From: Candidatus Gastranaerophilales bacterium
GTDB lineage: Bacteria; Bacillota; Clostridia; Lachnospirales; Lachnospiraceae
Reading direction: 5' to 3'
Assembly (NCBI GenBank): GCA_023663225.1
Contig: JAMPHU010000013.1
Location: forward strand, 1 to 62,612
Length of the DNA: 62,612 nucleotides
In this document: positions 1 to 9,220 of the stretch, piece by piece
Numbering within the stretch: the first letter of the stretch is position 1
How the letters are laid out: each line of letters begins with the position of its first letter
The notes under the pieces: model-generated
The model's input: the letters and a program-made list of their open reading frames with translations, nothing else
What the model was told of the DNA's origin: nothing
Database searches by the model: none
Made by a program: the position numbers and the translations under genes

Positions 1-1761
1 GGAACCACAGGAAGCGGTGCGCCGACCGTGCAGAAGGAGACCATGACGCCCGAGGAGGAAGCGCTTCGAGAGCGGTATGTGGATGTGGATGCGTATACAA
101 GCGGCATCAGGGGACCGATCGAGGCGGCGAAGGCGGAGGCTTCCAGGCTTGACAGTAATCCCATAGACTTTGACAATGCCGACGATATCATCGATGAACT
201 GGGAAAGACGTCGGACAAGCTGGAGAAGGTGTTAAACACCTTGTCTGAGCAGATAGCGGACTTGAGAAACAAATTGACAGAGTGTTCGGAGGAGCTGCGG
301 GGAAAAATCGAGGAGGAGATAGAGGATTTGGAACAGGTCTCCGCGTATGCCCCCGAATTTCGAAACACTTACCAGTTGATCGCCCAGACCTATGATGATA
401 AAACCCAAAACACACAAAATGAAGAAAAGATAGAGACAGGGCTCACCGATCTCGATTCTGCGGCGGACGCCATCTTGGCGGGGAGTCAGACTCCCGGGGC
501 AAAGGACTGGCCGCAGACGGTTTCTCTGGGATGGGGCGACTTCATGGATGTGAAGGAATCTTTTTACCAGATTCTTAAGAACCAGTGCGAGGCGGAAGGC
601 TCTGGAGCGGCGGGCGATAAGGGCGCCGGAGACAAGGAGATTGACCATGCCAACGGGGCGAAGGAGGAAGCTGAGAAAAGACTGAATGAGATGAGTGACG
701 CTACCTCAGCCAGGGATATCAACGCTTCTCTGGCCCAGGAACTTCAGACAGGCGGCGCGTCCTCAGAGGTTCCCGGTGTGTTTGATTCCTTCTCAGGAGG
801 GCTTTCTTTGGACGCGCTGGGGGAGAGCGGCACGATTTTGTTGGACAAATTTATGGTGGCCACCTATGACTTTGGCATGTTCTCCAGCCGTGTGACGGGA
901 GTGGAACCGCCGGAAGACGAAGGGCCGGACGTAGAAGGCATACCCGCAGGCGAAGAGTCAGACGGAGACGAAGGGGACTATGCGGATTACAGCATGACCA
1001 AGGTGAAGATGTCCGGGGACGTGAACTATCTCTATGGCGCGGAGCTGGAATATATCTTCGGAGGACATAATAAGTCAGAGTCCAACCTGAACGAGGTGCG
1101 GAACATTATCTGCGGCGTGCGGCTCACCATGAATTTTGCTTCGACTTACCTGATTCCTGATGTGGACAATATTATCAGCGAGATTTCCACCGCTGCCATG
1201 GAGGCCGTGGCGGCTACCGGAGCGGGAGCGCCCTTTGCGCCGTTGGTGAAGGTGGCTGTGAGCGGGGCGCTGCGCGCGGCTTTTGCCGCCATAGAGACGG
1301 CGGAAGATTGGAGCATGCTCATGGAGCGGGAGAGCGTGGTGTTCTTGAAGCGGGAGTTGGGAGATCTGAGCGCGGTTGCACTGCTGGAGGGTCTTTTGGG
1401 GAAGGATCTGAAGGGTGATAGCTCGGATTCTTCTAAATTGAAGCTCTCCTATGAGAATTATCTGTACATACTGCTCTATCTGTTCGTGGACAGCAATACG
1501 CTGCTGCAGCGGACCTCCGATTTGATCACTCTGAATGTGAATCAGGCGGCGCGGCAGGACAAAGGGCCGGAACTCACCCAACTGGATTTTAAGATGGCGG
1601 AAACCGTCACTGCGATAAAGGCTACCTGCAAGGTCAAAATGGACTTTGTGGTGGTGCCGCAGAATATTATGGAGTTGTTTTTAGAGGGGACGAGTACGGA
1701 CGCAAAGATTGAATTTCTGGAAAACCATTATTTCGGATATTCTGTGATACGGGGTTATTAA
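1..1761 (+). CDS. DUF5702-family TadG-like protein (5' end outside window)
   Basis: The reading frame is open back to base 1, so the gene begins upstream; the GTG at 28 is probably internal because DUF5702 proteins normally begin with a membrane anchor that is missing here. About 586 residues are visible. Roughly residues 40-150 are charged and heptad-like (coiled coil), and 295-330 are acidic. The C-terminal part (YENYLYILL, then LITLNVN, then a TCKVKMDF segment) has the same order of blocks as the second DUF5702 protein at 46541. Proteins of this family sit in Tad pilus operons and are thought to be envelope-anchored pilus or secretion partners. The next gene follows after about 10 bases, so it heads an operon with the TadE-like gene and the peptidase. 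The family is likely; the exact role is unknown. Confidence 0.75.
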   Translation, partial: GTTGSGAPTVQKETMTPEEEALRERYVDVDAYTSGIRGPIEAAKAEASRLDSNPIDFDNADDIIDELGKTSDKLEKVLNTLSEQIADLRNKLTECSEELRGKIEEEIEDLEQVSAYAPEFRNTYQLIAQTYDDKTQNTQNEEKIETGLTDLDSAADAILAGSQTPGAKDWPQTVSLGWGDFMDVKESFYQILKNQCEAEGSGAAGDKGAGDKEIDHANGAKEEAEKRLNEMSDATSARDINASLAQELQTGGASSEVPGVFDSFSGGLSLDALGESGTILLDKFMVATYDFGMFSSRVTGVEPPEDEGPDVEGIPAGEESDGDEGDYADYSMTKVKMSGDVNYLYGAELEYIFGGHNKSESNLNEVRNIICGVRLTMNFASTYLIPDVDNIISEISTAAMEAVAATGAGAPFAPLVKVAVSGALRAAFAAIETAEDWSMLMERESVVFLKRELGDLSAVALLEGLLGKDLKGDSSDSSKLKLSYENYLYILLYLFVDSNTLLQRTSDLITLNVNQAARQDKGPELTQLDFKMAETVTAIKATCKVKMDFVVVPQNIMELFLEGTSTDAKIEFLENHYFGYSVIRGY

Positions 1762-1771
1762 GAGGATACGA

Positions 1772-2620
1772 GTGATGCAGCGAAGAAAAGACAAAGAAAA
1801 AGGCATGATCACGGTGGAGGCGGTCTTGAGCTTGGTGCCGTTTATCATAGTGGTGCTGGGCATCATATCCTTTATCAATATTTTTATGGTACATAACAAA
1901 ATTCAATTTGCCATACAGCAGATGGGAAATGAATTATCCTGTTATACATACTTTTACCAGGCTTTGGGGATCCGCGCGGGAGATATGGCGTTAAACGGAG
2001 AGATTGACACGCAGACTGTGGGCGTGGACAATGCCTTGGAGGATGTGGGGAATTTCTTTGACGCGATGGGGGATCTGGGGGACAGCTATGAAGCGATGGG
2101 CAATGCTTCCTTGTCAAACCCGCAGGAGGCGGCAGACGCCGCTGGGAATTTTGGGGATGCGCTTCAAAACGCGGGAGAGACGGGGGGTCAGGCGATAGAT
2201 TCTGTCATAGGGCTTGCGAAAGATCCCAGGGGAACCATGAGAGGATTTGTCTATCTGGCGATGGAAATGGGTGAGGAAGCGGGCAAATCCCTGCTTTTGG
2301 ATCTGATATCTGCCGGTATGATAGACCCTTATCTGGAGACCGGTTCCACGGTAGGATTGGTTATGACGGCGGACGAGTATCTTCGGTACTTCGGCGTGAA
2401 GGACGGCAAGGCAGGGCTTGATTTTGGGGAGAGTTCTCTTTTTAGCAAAAACGCTCTGAGTGATCATTTGAGCTTTCGAATAATCGATATCGTGGTGGAA
2501 TATGACATAGAGGTCTATATTTTGAAACTGTTTTGGAAGGAGCCCACGATTCATGTGGTGCAGAGATGCAGTGTTCCGGCCTGGCTGGACGGGGACGGGC
2601 AGACTTATTATTCCAATTAG
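1772..2620 (+). CDS. TadE-like minor pseudopilin
   Basis: This 282-aa protein has a short positively charged leader, then a glycine followed by MITVEAV and about 20 hydrophobic residues. That matches a class III prepilin: cleavage after Gly11 would leave Glu at +5 of the mature protein. The body is long for a TadE, with an Ala/Gly/Asp-rich stretch at about 85-150. GTG at 1772 and ATG at 1775 are in the same frame and share the ribosome site in AAGAGGATACG. It lies between the DUF5702 gene and a prepilin peptidase that probably processes it. The prepilin class is clear from the N-terminus; its function as a minor pilin is inferred. Confidence 0.8.
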   Translation: MMQRRKDKEKGMITVEAVLSLVPFIIVVLGIISFINIFMVHNKIQFAIQQMGNELSCYTYFYQALGIRAGDMALNGEIDTQTVGVDNALEDVGNFFDAMGDLGDSYEAMGNASLSNPQEAADAAGNFGDALQNAGETGGQAIDSVIGLAKDPRGTMRGFVYLAMEMGEEAGKSLLLDLISAGMIDPYLETGSTVGLVMTADEYLRYFGVKDGKAGLDFGESSLFSKNALSDHLSFRIIDIVVEYDIEVYILKLFWKEPTIHVVQRCSVPAWLDGDGQTYYSN

Positions 2621-2632
2621 CGGGAGGGAGAG

Positions 2633-3292
2633 ATGGTAAAATACATGACATTGGCAGGAGCCATGCTCCTGATGCCCTGCCTCTATTGGACAGCCATGAG
2701 ACTGTACCAGCCATCCTTTGCGGAGGAGAAAAATCAAAGTCGAAAGCCCTTGCACTCTGCGGCGGAGATCGTCGTCATGCTGGCGGCGGAGGCGGCGCTG
2801 GTGCGCATTTGGCAGTCCCTTGGGGGATGCAGCGTGTGGGATTTAGAGTTTGAACTTTTATATATTATGTTGGTCGCCATGACGTTTTTCTGCATGACAG
2901 ATTATTGGGAGCGGGTGGTGCCGAATCGCATACTTTTGCTGCTCTTATGCCTCTTTGTCATTATCCTGGGGCTGCAGGGCATCCGAGATGGGAATGTCCT
3001 TTTGAAAAATCTGCCAGCCATTGTCTTGGGTTTTATCTTCTGTGCCATCTCCTTTGGCATCGGATATCTGGTGAGTCATGGCAATATGGGGGCGGGGGAT
3101 GTGAAGCTGGTGTTAGTCATGGGGCTGTATTTGACCGGAGAGTATGTGGTGGGAGCCGTTTTTTACGGATGCGTCATCGGTGCGCTTTATTCCGTCATAC
3201 AGTTGGCGCGCAGGAAATTATCCCGCAAGGATGCGATTCCTTTTGTGCCGTTTCTGTTTGCGGGGGTCATTTTAAGATATTTGATAGGGTAG
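2633..3292 (+). CDS. A24-family prepilin peptidase (TadV/CpaA-like)
   Basis: A 219-aa, strongly hydrophobic multi-spanning protein. It keeps both aspartates of the GxGD aspartyl proteases: Asp90 in MTDYWERVVPN and Asp156 in GAGDVKL. It lacks the N-terminal cysteine domain of the large prepilin peptidases, as is usual for Tad systems. It would cut the leader from the TadE-like and Flp-like prepilins at the cytoplasmic face of the membrane. A GGGAGGGAGAG ribosome site precedes the ATG, and the next gene follows after 7 bases. This is one of three A24-type proteins in the window (others at 41328 and 49166). Confidence 0.88.
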   Translation: MVKYMTLAGAMLLMPCLYWTAMRLYQPSFAEEKNQSRKPLHSAAEIVVMLAAEAALVRIWQSLGGCSVWDLEFELLYIMLVAMTFFCMTDYWERVVPNRILLLLLCLFVIILGLQGIRDGNVLLKNLPAIVLGFIFCAISFGIGYLVSHGNMGAGDVKLVLVMGLYLTGEYVVGAVFYGCVIGALYSVIQLARRKLSRKDAIPFVPFLFAGVILRYLIG

Positions 3293-3299
3293 GGATATT

Positions 3300-4637
3300 A
3301 TGGCAAAAAAGAAAAATGTAGTGAAAAAAACCAAAGGAACCATGAATTTTATCTTGATCGCGGCGGTGGCGCTGGGGTGGGCTTTGTCCGCAGTGACCAT
3401 CCTCACGAACAATGATGTGGCGGATCAAAACCGCATAATTAACGCTGCCAAGGTTCTTTTAGAAGATCAACTGTATGTGCGTGCCGCGGCGAGGTATCGG
3501 GAGGCGCTGAACACCTACCAGACCCAAAACAATCCGGTCTATGAGGCGGAGCTGTTGGCCATATACAGGGACGGGGGCATGACGGAGGAGTACTATGACA
3601 TGCTTGAGAGCCGCATTGCAAGCGGCAAGGCTGCTCCGGAGGAGTACCTTGCCAGGGCACAGGCTTATATTGACCAAGGTTCTAATGCCAGGGCGGTGAA
3701 ATTGCTGAAGCAGGGTATGGAGATATACGAGGACGAGCGGTTGACGGCGCTCTATGAGACGGTGTGTTATGAGTATTCTCAGATTTCTGCGTCTTTTGAA
3801 CAAATGGCCATGCCTTTCTCTAATTGGTATATCCCTGTCTATGACGGGGAGTATTGGGGATATGCGGGACGAAACGGCCGGTCTCTTTTAGCGTGCATCT
3901 ATGAGGAGGCGACTCCCTTTTCCGGCAATTATGCAGTGGTCAAACTGGACGGTGTTTACACGCTGATTGACAAAAACGGGTACCGGAATGCGGTGGACAA
4001 GAACGGGCTGGATGCGGTGACGGCTCTGGCGGGCACAAGACTCGCGGGGGTGAAGGACGGCCGATACGGCATATACAGCAACACTTTTCAGAAATTGGGA
4101 GAAGAGACTTATGATAACGTGTGCCTCAATGACAATGGGCTGATTCTGGTGCAGAAGGATGGAAAATGGGCCCTGCTTGACAGTGACTTGAAGCCGCTCA
4201 CGGACTATCGGTTCACGGATGTGGTATTTAACAGCAGAGGTCAGGCTTTTGACAAAGGTTATGCTGTGGTGGCGGATGAGGGCGGATACTTTCTGATCAA
4301 CAGTGCAGGGGAAGACTGTTTTGAAACACGCTTTCCGGCGGCCAAGGGCATGGAGGGAGGCTTGTATGCCGTGCAGGACGCTGGCGGGAAATGGGGCTTT
4401 GCAGATGAAAAGGGTCAGATCGTAGTGGAGTGTAGATATGAGGACGCCTGTTCCTTCTCCAACCACCTGGCCGCCGTGAGATATGCCGGAAAATGGGGAT
4501 ATGTCACAAAGAGCGGCGTGATGGCGGTGGAGGCGCAGTATGAGCAGGTCTATCCATTTCTGGAAGGAAGCGCGCTGGTGGTGGATGATATGGGTAAATA
4601 TCATGTTCTCACGTTAAAACATTATAGTCTATTTTGA
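3300..4637 (+). CDS. membrane-anchored TPR / WG-repeat protein
   Basis: The 445-aa protein has a basic N-terminus, one membrane segment (about 14-34) and then a helical TPR-like region (about 40-150). The C-terminal 270 residues are WG repeats, with units such as GYAGRNGR, GKWGFADEKG and GKWGYVTKSG, which usually form a beta-propeller-like fold. The topology puts the repeats outside the membrane. The domain plan matches the protein at 10687 and resembles the extracellular parts of the two kinases in this cluster. A sensory or scaffold role in the envelope is inferred; WG repeats by themselves do not define a ligand. Confidence 0.8.
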   Translation: MAKKKNVVKKTKGTMNFILIAAVALGWALSAVTILTNNDVADQNRIINAAKVLLEDQLYVRAAARYREALNTYQTQNNPVYEAELLAIYRDGGMTEEYYDMLESRIASGKAAPEEYLARAQAYIDQGSNARAVKLLKQGMEIYEDERLTALYETVCYEYSQISASFEQMAMPFSNWYIPVYDGEYWGYAGRNGRSLLACIYEEATPFSGNYAVVKLDGVYTLIDKNGYRNAVDKNGLDAVTALAGTRLAGVKDGRYGIYSNTFQKLGEETYDNVCLNDNGLILVQKDGKWALLDSDLKPLTDYRFTDVVFNSRGQAFDKGYAVVADEGGYFLINSAGEDCFETRFPAAKGMEGGLYAVQDAGGKWGFADEKGQIVVECRYEDACSFSNHLAAVRYAGKWGYVTKSGVMAVEAQYEQVYPFLEGSALVVDDMGKYHVLTLKHYSLF

Positions 4638-4656
4638 CAGGAAAAGGAGAAAAATC

Positions 4657-6123
4657 ATGTTGACGGATGTGGTAATCGCAAATAAGAGTTATACCAAGCT
4701 GAATCTATCGGAGGACAAAGTGGTGGACAATATCGCCCTCAAGGTCATAAAGCAGGATTGTCCCAATTTCCTGCTGCCCATAAAGGCCATTGAGATAGAC
4801 GGAGAGCTGGAGCTGCGCTACGAGTTGTTGGAAGGAATACGCCTCTGCTACAATACGATGAAAATGAGCAAAAATGAGTTTGTCGTGCTCTTGAAGAATA
4901 TGCTGACACCCTTTAAAATTTGCAGCGATTGGTTCCTGGATTACCACAATATCCTGATGGATGCAAATTACATATTGGTGGGAAAAGGGGGCCGGCCGGT
5001 CAGATATCTCTATCTCCCCGTGCCGGAGTATGCTCATTCCGATGCGGAGATTATGGACTTTTTCTGGAATATTGTGCTGAAGGCAGAGATAGAGGATGAT
5101 CCGCGGTATGCTATGAATCTGCTGCGGGTATTAAAGGGAGACAATGCGAATCTGATGACGCTTTTGGACTATGTATCAAAGGAGGAGGGCGCTCTGGAAC
5201 AGACGCCCGATTCCGCGCAGGAGGGTATGGGTTCGGCGGCTCCCGCGGCCAGACCTTTCCAGGAGGTGTCACCTGTTGTGAGACCGGTTCAGCCGGCGGG
5301 GGATACAGGGGCAGTATTCCGTCCTGCAACGCCCGCCGTGAATGTTTCGCCCACTCCGGAGAAGGAGAAAGCTTCCGGTGGGACGGACTACAAGGGAAGT
5401 ACAGGAGGTGCGGCAAGGCCCGGGCAGATGCCGAAGGAATTTGGCAAGCAAGACGTGGAGGGCCAACTGGTGGGGAGCCTTTTTGGAGATGACGAGGAGG
5501 ACGAGCCGGTAAAGAAGGGCAAGAAAGCCAAGACGCCCAAGCAGCCGAAAGCGCCCAAGGAGAAAAAGGAAAGCGGCCTGTTTGATCTTTTCAAGGGAAA
5601 AAACAAGAATGATGGAGCGAAGTCCTCCACTTTGACGGACGGGGGACAGGGAGCCATCGCAGGCGGAGCTGCAGTAGACAGGCCCGCGCCTGAGACCGGA
5701 TCGGTCCAGGGTGGCTGGCAAAGTTCGGGGGATTATGAAAAGGAGGACGTCACCGAGATTGTCGGAGAAGAGGAAGTTAATGACGGCAATCTGTTAAAGT
5801 TAAGCTTGGAGGATGGCGCGGGATATAACTGTCCCAAGTATATAGAGATCGATTTGAGCAAGGGATTTGCCACCGTGGGGAGACTGGACAAGAACGGTCA
5901 GAAACAGTCGGATTTCAATTTTGATGCCTCCCTGTCATTTGTCAGCCGCAGACATTTCCGTGTGGAAAAGGCGGGGGATGGGTGGAGGATCATCGATCTG
6001 GAATCCAAAAATGGGACTTTCTTAAACGGCGAACAGTTGAGTCCCAATATAGCATATCCTCTGCGCTCTGGTGACAGGATTATGATTTCCAGCAAAAACC
6101 GTTTGACGTATAGGGTAATTTGA
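4657..6123 (+). CDS. DUF6382-FHA domain protein (phosphothreonine reader)
   Basis: In this 488-aa soluble protein, residues 1-170 match the DUF6382 type of N-terminal domain that precedes FHA domains in clostridia. Residues about 185-370 are a Pro/Ala/Lys-rich low-complexity linker. The last 100 residues are an FHA domain with GRLDKNG, the SFVSRRHFRV block and the SKNGTFLNG block, which carry the conserved Arg/Ser/His/Asn residues that bind phosphothreonine. A strong GGAAAAGGAG site precedes the ATG. The gene is directly followed by a PP2C phosphatase and a Ser/Thr kinase, so it is the likely reader of their phosphorylation. A paralogue closes the second Tad operon at 50105. Confidence 0.87.
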   Translation: MLTDVVIANKSYTKLNLSEDKVVDNIALKVIKQDCPNFLLPIKAIEIDGELELRYELLEGIRLCYNTMKMSKNEFVVLLKNMLTPFKICSDWFLDYHNILMDANYILVGKGGRPVRYLYLPVPEYAHSDAEIMDFFWNIVLKAEIEDDPRYAMNLLRVLKGDNANLMTLLDYVSKEEGALEQTPDSAQEGMGSAAPAARPFQEVSPVVRPVQPAGDTGAVFRPATPAVNVSPTPEKEKASGGTDYKGSTGGAARPGQMPKEFGKQDVEGQLVGSLFGDDEEDEPVKKGKKAKTPKQPKAPKEKKESGLFDLFKGKNKNDGAKSSTLTDGGQGAIAGGAAVDRPAPETGSVQGGWQSSGDYEKEDVTEIVGEEEVNDGNLLKLSLEDGAGYNCPKYIEIDLSKGFATVGRLDKNGQKQSDFNFDASLSFVSRRHFRVEKAGDGWRIIDLESKNGTFLNGEQLSPNIAYPLRSGDRIMISSKNRLTYRVI

Positions 6124-6125
6124 CG

Positions 6126-6860
6126 ATGAAAGTTTGGATGGGCTGCATATCTGACAAGGGAAATTACAGGGAAAAGAATCAAGATCGGGCGGTATGCCAT
6201 GTCAGGAGAAAAGGCAAGTCTGTGCTTGCCGTGGCCTGTGTGTGCGACGGCATTGGCAGTTTTGAGAGAAGTGAAATTGCGGCGGAGATGATGACGTCGG
6301 GCATCTCCCGATGGTTTCACGGGATAGAAGCGTATTACCCGACTTCCATGGGGGAGAAGGAGCTTGTGGAGGACTTGAATGTCACCATATGCGAGTTGAA
6401 TGAGTTGGTGTACGATTATCGAATGGAGAATGGGATTGAAATTGGCTGCACCATGTCGGTCATGCTTCTAGTGGAGCGGAATTACTATATTTTTCATGCG
6501 GGCGACAGCCGCATCTACTGTGTGCGGGACGGGCTTTTGCAGATTACGCGGGACGAGGTCACGATGAAGGAGTCTCACGGGAAAGTGAAGCCCAGGCTGG
6601 CCAATTACATCGGAAAATCTAAGGAGCTTTGGATGAACGTGCTGGGCGGCACGGTGGAGGAGAAAGATGTCTACCTGCTGGGCTCGGACGGGCTGTTCAA
6701 GAAGCTCTTGTACGAGGATGTAAGGGGGATTGCAGGAAGCGTGAAGAACGACAAAAAGGCGCAGAAGGTCTGCAAGAGCCTGCTTGATGTGGTTTTGGAG
6801 AGAGGAGAGCGGGATAATGTGTCCTGTATCTTGCTCGCTATTGCGTCCGTTGACGGTTGA
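6126..6860 (+). CDS. PP2C-family Ser/Thr protein phosphatase
   Basis: About 244 aa, a compact stand-alone PP2C domain. All metal-binding signatures are visible: NQDR near the N-terminus, CDGIGS, AGDSRIY, GSDGLF and RDNVS near the C-terminus. It should remove phosphate from Ser/Thr residues modified by the neighbouring kinases. The start is uncertain: a TTG at 6120 overlaps the FHA stop codon (TTGA), while ATG 6126 lies just after it; I chose the ATG. The gene sits between the FHA reader and the kinase, with coupled junctions on both sides, which is the classic eraser-reader-writer arrangement. Confidence 0.92.
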   Translation: MKVWMGCISDKGNYREKNQDRAVCHVRRKGKSVLAVACVCDGIGSFERSEIAAEMMTSGISRWFHGIEAYYPTSMGEKELVEDLNVTICELNELVYDYRMENGIEIGCTMSVMLLVERNYYIFHAGDSRIYCVRDGLLQITRDEVTMKESHGKVKPRLANYIGKSKELWMNVLGGTVEEKDVYLLGSDGLFKKLLYEDVRGIAGSVKNDKKAQKVCKSLLDVVLERGERDNVSCILLAIASVDG

Positions 6861-6886
6861 AGACAAAAGAGGTATGTGAGATAGAT

Positions 6887-9193
6887 ATGGCAGCGTTGGA
6901 AAAAGGTACTATACTGGAAAATACATATGAGATCATCGAGGAGATAGGCTCCGGAGGAGGCGGTATTGTATTTAAAGCGCGGCACCTTCGACTGCAGACA
7001 GATGTGGTAGTAAAAAAGATCAAGGATGAGGTGCAGGGGAAGGTGAAGTCCCGTCAGGAAGCGGATATCTTAAAGCGGCTGAAGCATCCCTTTTTGCCCA
7101 GAGTATATGACTTTATTGAGACAGAGGATGGCGTGTACACGGTGATGGACTTCATTCAGGGGGAAGATCTGGATGAGGCTGTCAAAAAGCATGGCAAGTA
7201 TCCGCAGAAACAGGTAAAAAAATGGGCGGAACAGCTTGGCGAGGCCCTGGCCTATCTGCACGGCCAGAAACAGCCGATTATCCACAGTGATATCAAGCCT
7301 GCCAATATCATGTTGACAGGAGAGGGGAATGTCTGTCTGATCGACTTTAACATCTCTCTTGCCATGGGCGGGACAATGGAATCGGCGGTGGGCATCAGCG
7401 CCGGATTCTCTCCGCCGGAACAATACAGGGATCCCGCGCTGTATGCCAGAATGACGCACAACTACACTTTGCAAAATTCTCTCCGCATGGCAAAAGGGGA
7501 GGACGACAGAACGGAGACCTTGCCGCGGGAAGCGGAGGATGACACCACAGAGGTATTGCCGCGGGAAGCGGAGGACGACAGGACGGAGACTTTGCCGCGG
7601 GAAATGGAGGATGACACCACGGAACTCCTGTCACAGGAAGAGGATGACACCACAGAAACCCTGCCGCGGGAATCCTGGCAGAGAAGAGATAAGACGTCCG
7701 CTTTGAGCGGGAGCAATGTCCCTGGATATACAAAGTTTATCGGGAGGGGAATTGACGCCAGGTCGGACATCTACAGCCTGGGAGTCACATTATACTATGT
7801 ACTGACCGGTGTGAAGCCTTCGTATGACTTTGAGCAGAGAATCCCGGTCGGTGAGACGGGAGTCTATGTCAGTGAAGGCTTTGCCCTGATTTTGGAGAAA
7901 ATGATGGCATTATCGCCGGATGCGCGCTATCAGAACGGGGAAGAATTTCTGAAAGCGATTCGGAATTGCTATAAGTTGGATCGTCGTTATAAGGTCATGC
8001 ACCGTAGGCAGACCGGTATCCAGCTAGCCGCGCTGGCCTGTCTGGCGGCGGGGATGTTGGTGACTGCGGGCGGCATATACAAAATGCGCGCGGACAGAAA
8101 CAGCGCATATTATGAATTGATACAGCAGGCGGAAAGCGCCATAAGCCGGTACGGCTTTGATGAGGCGGGGGCTCTGCTGGTGAACGCGAAGGCATTGATT
8201 GAGACGAGGGTGGAGGCGTATGAGAACGAGGTATATCTTCTGTATCTGAACGGAAATTATGACGAGTGTATCTCCCTGGGGGAGAACTATATCAATACGA
8301 CTCCTTTTTTGCTGGAAACCGAAGAGGACGAGGAACGGTTTGGAAATATTTTTTATATCGTTGGAAATGCCTATTTTGAAAAAGAAGATTATCCCAATGC
8401 GAAAAATTTGTTTGAGTACGCTATAGAATATAATAACAAGAACGGATTGTACTACAGGGATTACGCGATCACACTGGCGAAAATGGGTCAGATCGAAGCG
8501 GCAAAGACGCAGTTGGAGCGGGGAATCGAAATGGGGATTGCCCAGGACTCTATTTATATGGCCCAGGGAGAGATCGCCCATGTAAAGGGGCTGTACGAGG
8601 AAGCGGCGGAGTACCTGACGCAGACGATAACGACGACTGCCGACGAGCAGATGAAGAAAAGGGCCATCCTGCTCTGTGTCAGCGCCTATAAGGCAATGGG
8701 CGGAGATGCTGTCAACAGAGAGATCACATTACTGGAACAGAACAAAGATCAGTTTGCGGGCAGCGGGAACCTGGTAATGACGGAATATCTGGCGGACGCA
8801 TACGCCAGGAAAGCGCAGATGGACGATGCGGAGGAATATTATCAGAAAGCGCTGGACCTGTTCCAGGTGATCTATGACGATGGTTATGTGACCTATCAAC
8901 TGCAGCAGAATATGGCTATTCTGTATGAGAGCATGGACCGCTTCGACGAGGCGGAATCGTTGCTGCTTCAGATGGCGGAGGAATATCCGGAGCGTTATGA
9001 AGTATATAAGAGACTGGCCTATCTGGAAGCCGATGTCCAGCAGACGAAGGAAAATGCGGACAGGGACTATGTGCAGATGCAGCTCTACTATGAGCGGGCG
9101 TTGGAGAAATATTCCGGAAAAGAACAAGACCTGGAGATGGACATGCTGGATGGGATGATGCAGGAGTTAAAGGATGGCGGATGGATCGAATAA
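6887..9193 (+). CDS. transmembrane Ser/Thr kinase with TPR ectodomain
   Basis: A 768-aa Hanks-type kinase. The glycine loop GSGGGGIVF is at 21-29, the lysine at about 43, the catalytic loop HSDIKPAN with Asp135, and metal-binding Asp153 in an unusual DFN instead of DFG. SPPEQY is the APE equivalent and DARSDIYSLG is subdomain IX. Between these last two lies a five-copy acidic Thr-rich repeat (residues 206-262). One membrane segment (about 376-400) leads to a large extracellular TPR region (about 410-750). The Arg of HRD is replaced by Ser, so it is a non-RD kinase. TTG 6857 overlaps the phosphatase stop and is an alternative start; ATG 6887 fits kinase N-termini better. Kinase activity is inferred. 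Confidence 0.9.
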   Translation: MAALEKGTILENTYEIIEEIGSGGGGIVFKARHLRLQTDVVVKKIKDEVQGKVKSRQEADILKRLKHPFLPRVYDFIETEDGVYTVMDFIQGEDLDEAVKKHGKYPQKQVKKWAEQLGEALAYLHGQKQPIIHSDIKPANIMLTGEGNVCLIDFNISLAMGGTMESAVGISAGFSPPEQYRDPALYARMTHNYTLQNSLRMAKGEDDRTETLPREAEDDTTEVLPREAEDDRTETLPREMEDDTTELLSQEEDDTTETLPRESWQRRDKTSALSGSNVPGYTKFIGRGIDARSDIYSLGVTLYYVLTGVKPSYDFEQRIPVGETGVYVSEGFALILEKMMALSPDARYQNGEEFLKAIRNCYKLDRRYKVMHRRQTGIQLAALACLAAGMLVTAGGIYKMRADRNSAYYELIQQAESAISRYGFDEAGALLVNAKALIETRVEAYENEVYLLYLNGNYDECISLGENYINTTPFLLETEEDEERFGNIFYIVGNAYFEKEDYPNAKNLFEYAIEYNNKNGLYYRDYAITLAKMGQIEAAKTQLERGIEMGIAQDSIYMAQGEIAHVKGLYEEAAEYLTQTITTTADEQMKKRAILLCVSAYKAMGGDAVNREITLLEQNKDQFAGSGNLVMTEYLADAYARKAQMDDAEEYYQKALDLFQVIYDDGYVTYQLQQNMAILYESMDRFDEAESLLLQMAEEYPERYEVYKRLAYLEADVQQTKENADRDYVQMQLYYERALEKYSGKEQDLEMDMLDGMMQELKDGGWIE
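7502..7672 (+). repeat. five-copy acidic Thr repeat inside kinase
   Basis: Four 36-base-type units plus one 33-base unit encode DDRTETLPREAE, DDTTEVLPREAE, DDRTETLPREME, DDTTELLSQEE and DDTTETLPRE. They lie in the kinase between the APE-like motif and subdomain IX, where kinases are often controlled by phosphorylation. Each unit presents one or two threonines in an acidic setting followed by a hydrophobic residue, like known FHA docking sites. Confidence 0.9.
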
Positions 9194-9220
9194 TTTCAGC
9201 CGGAAAGGGATGGTTTGGAT

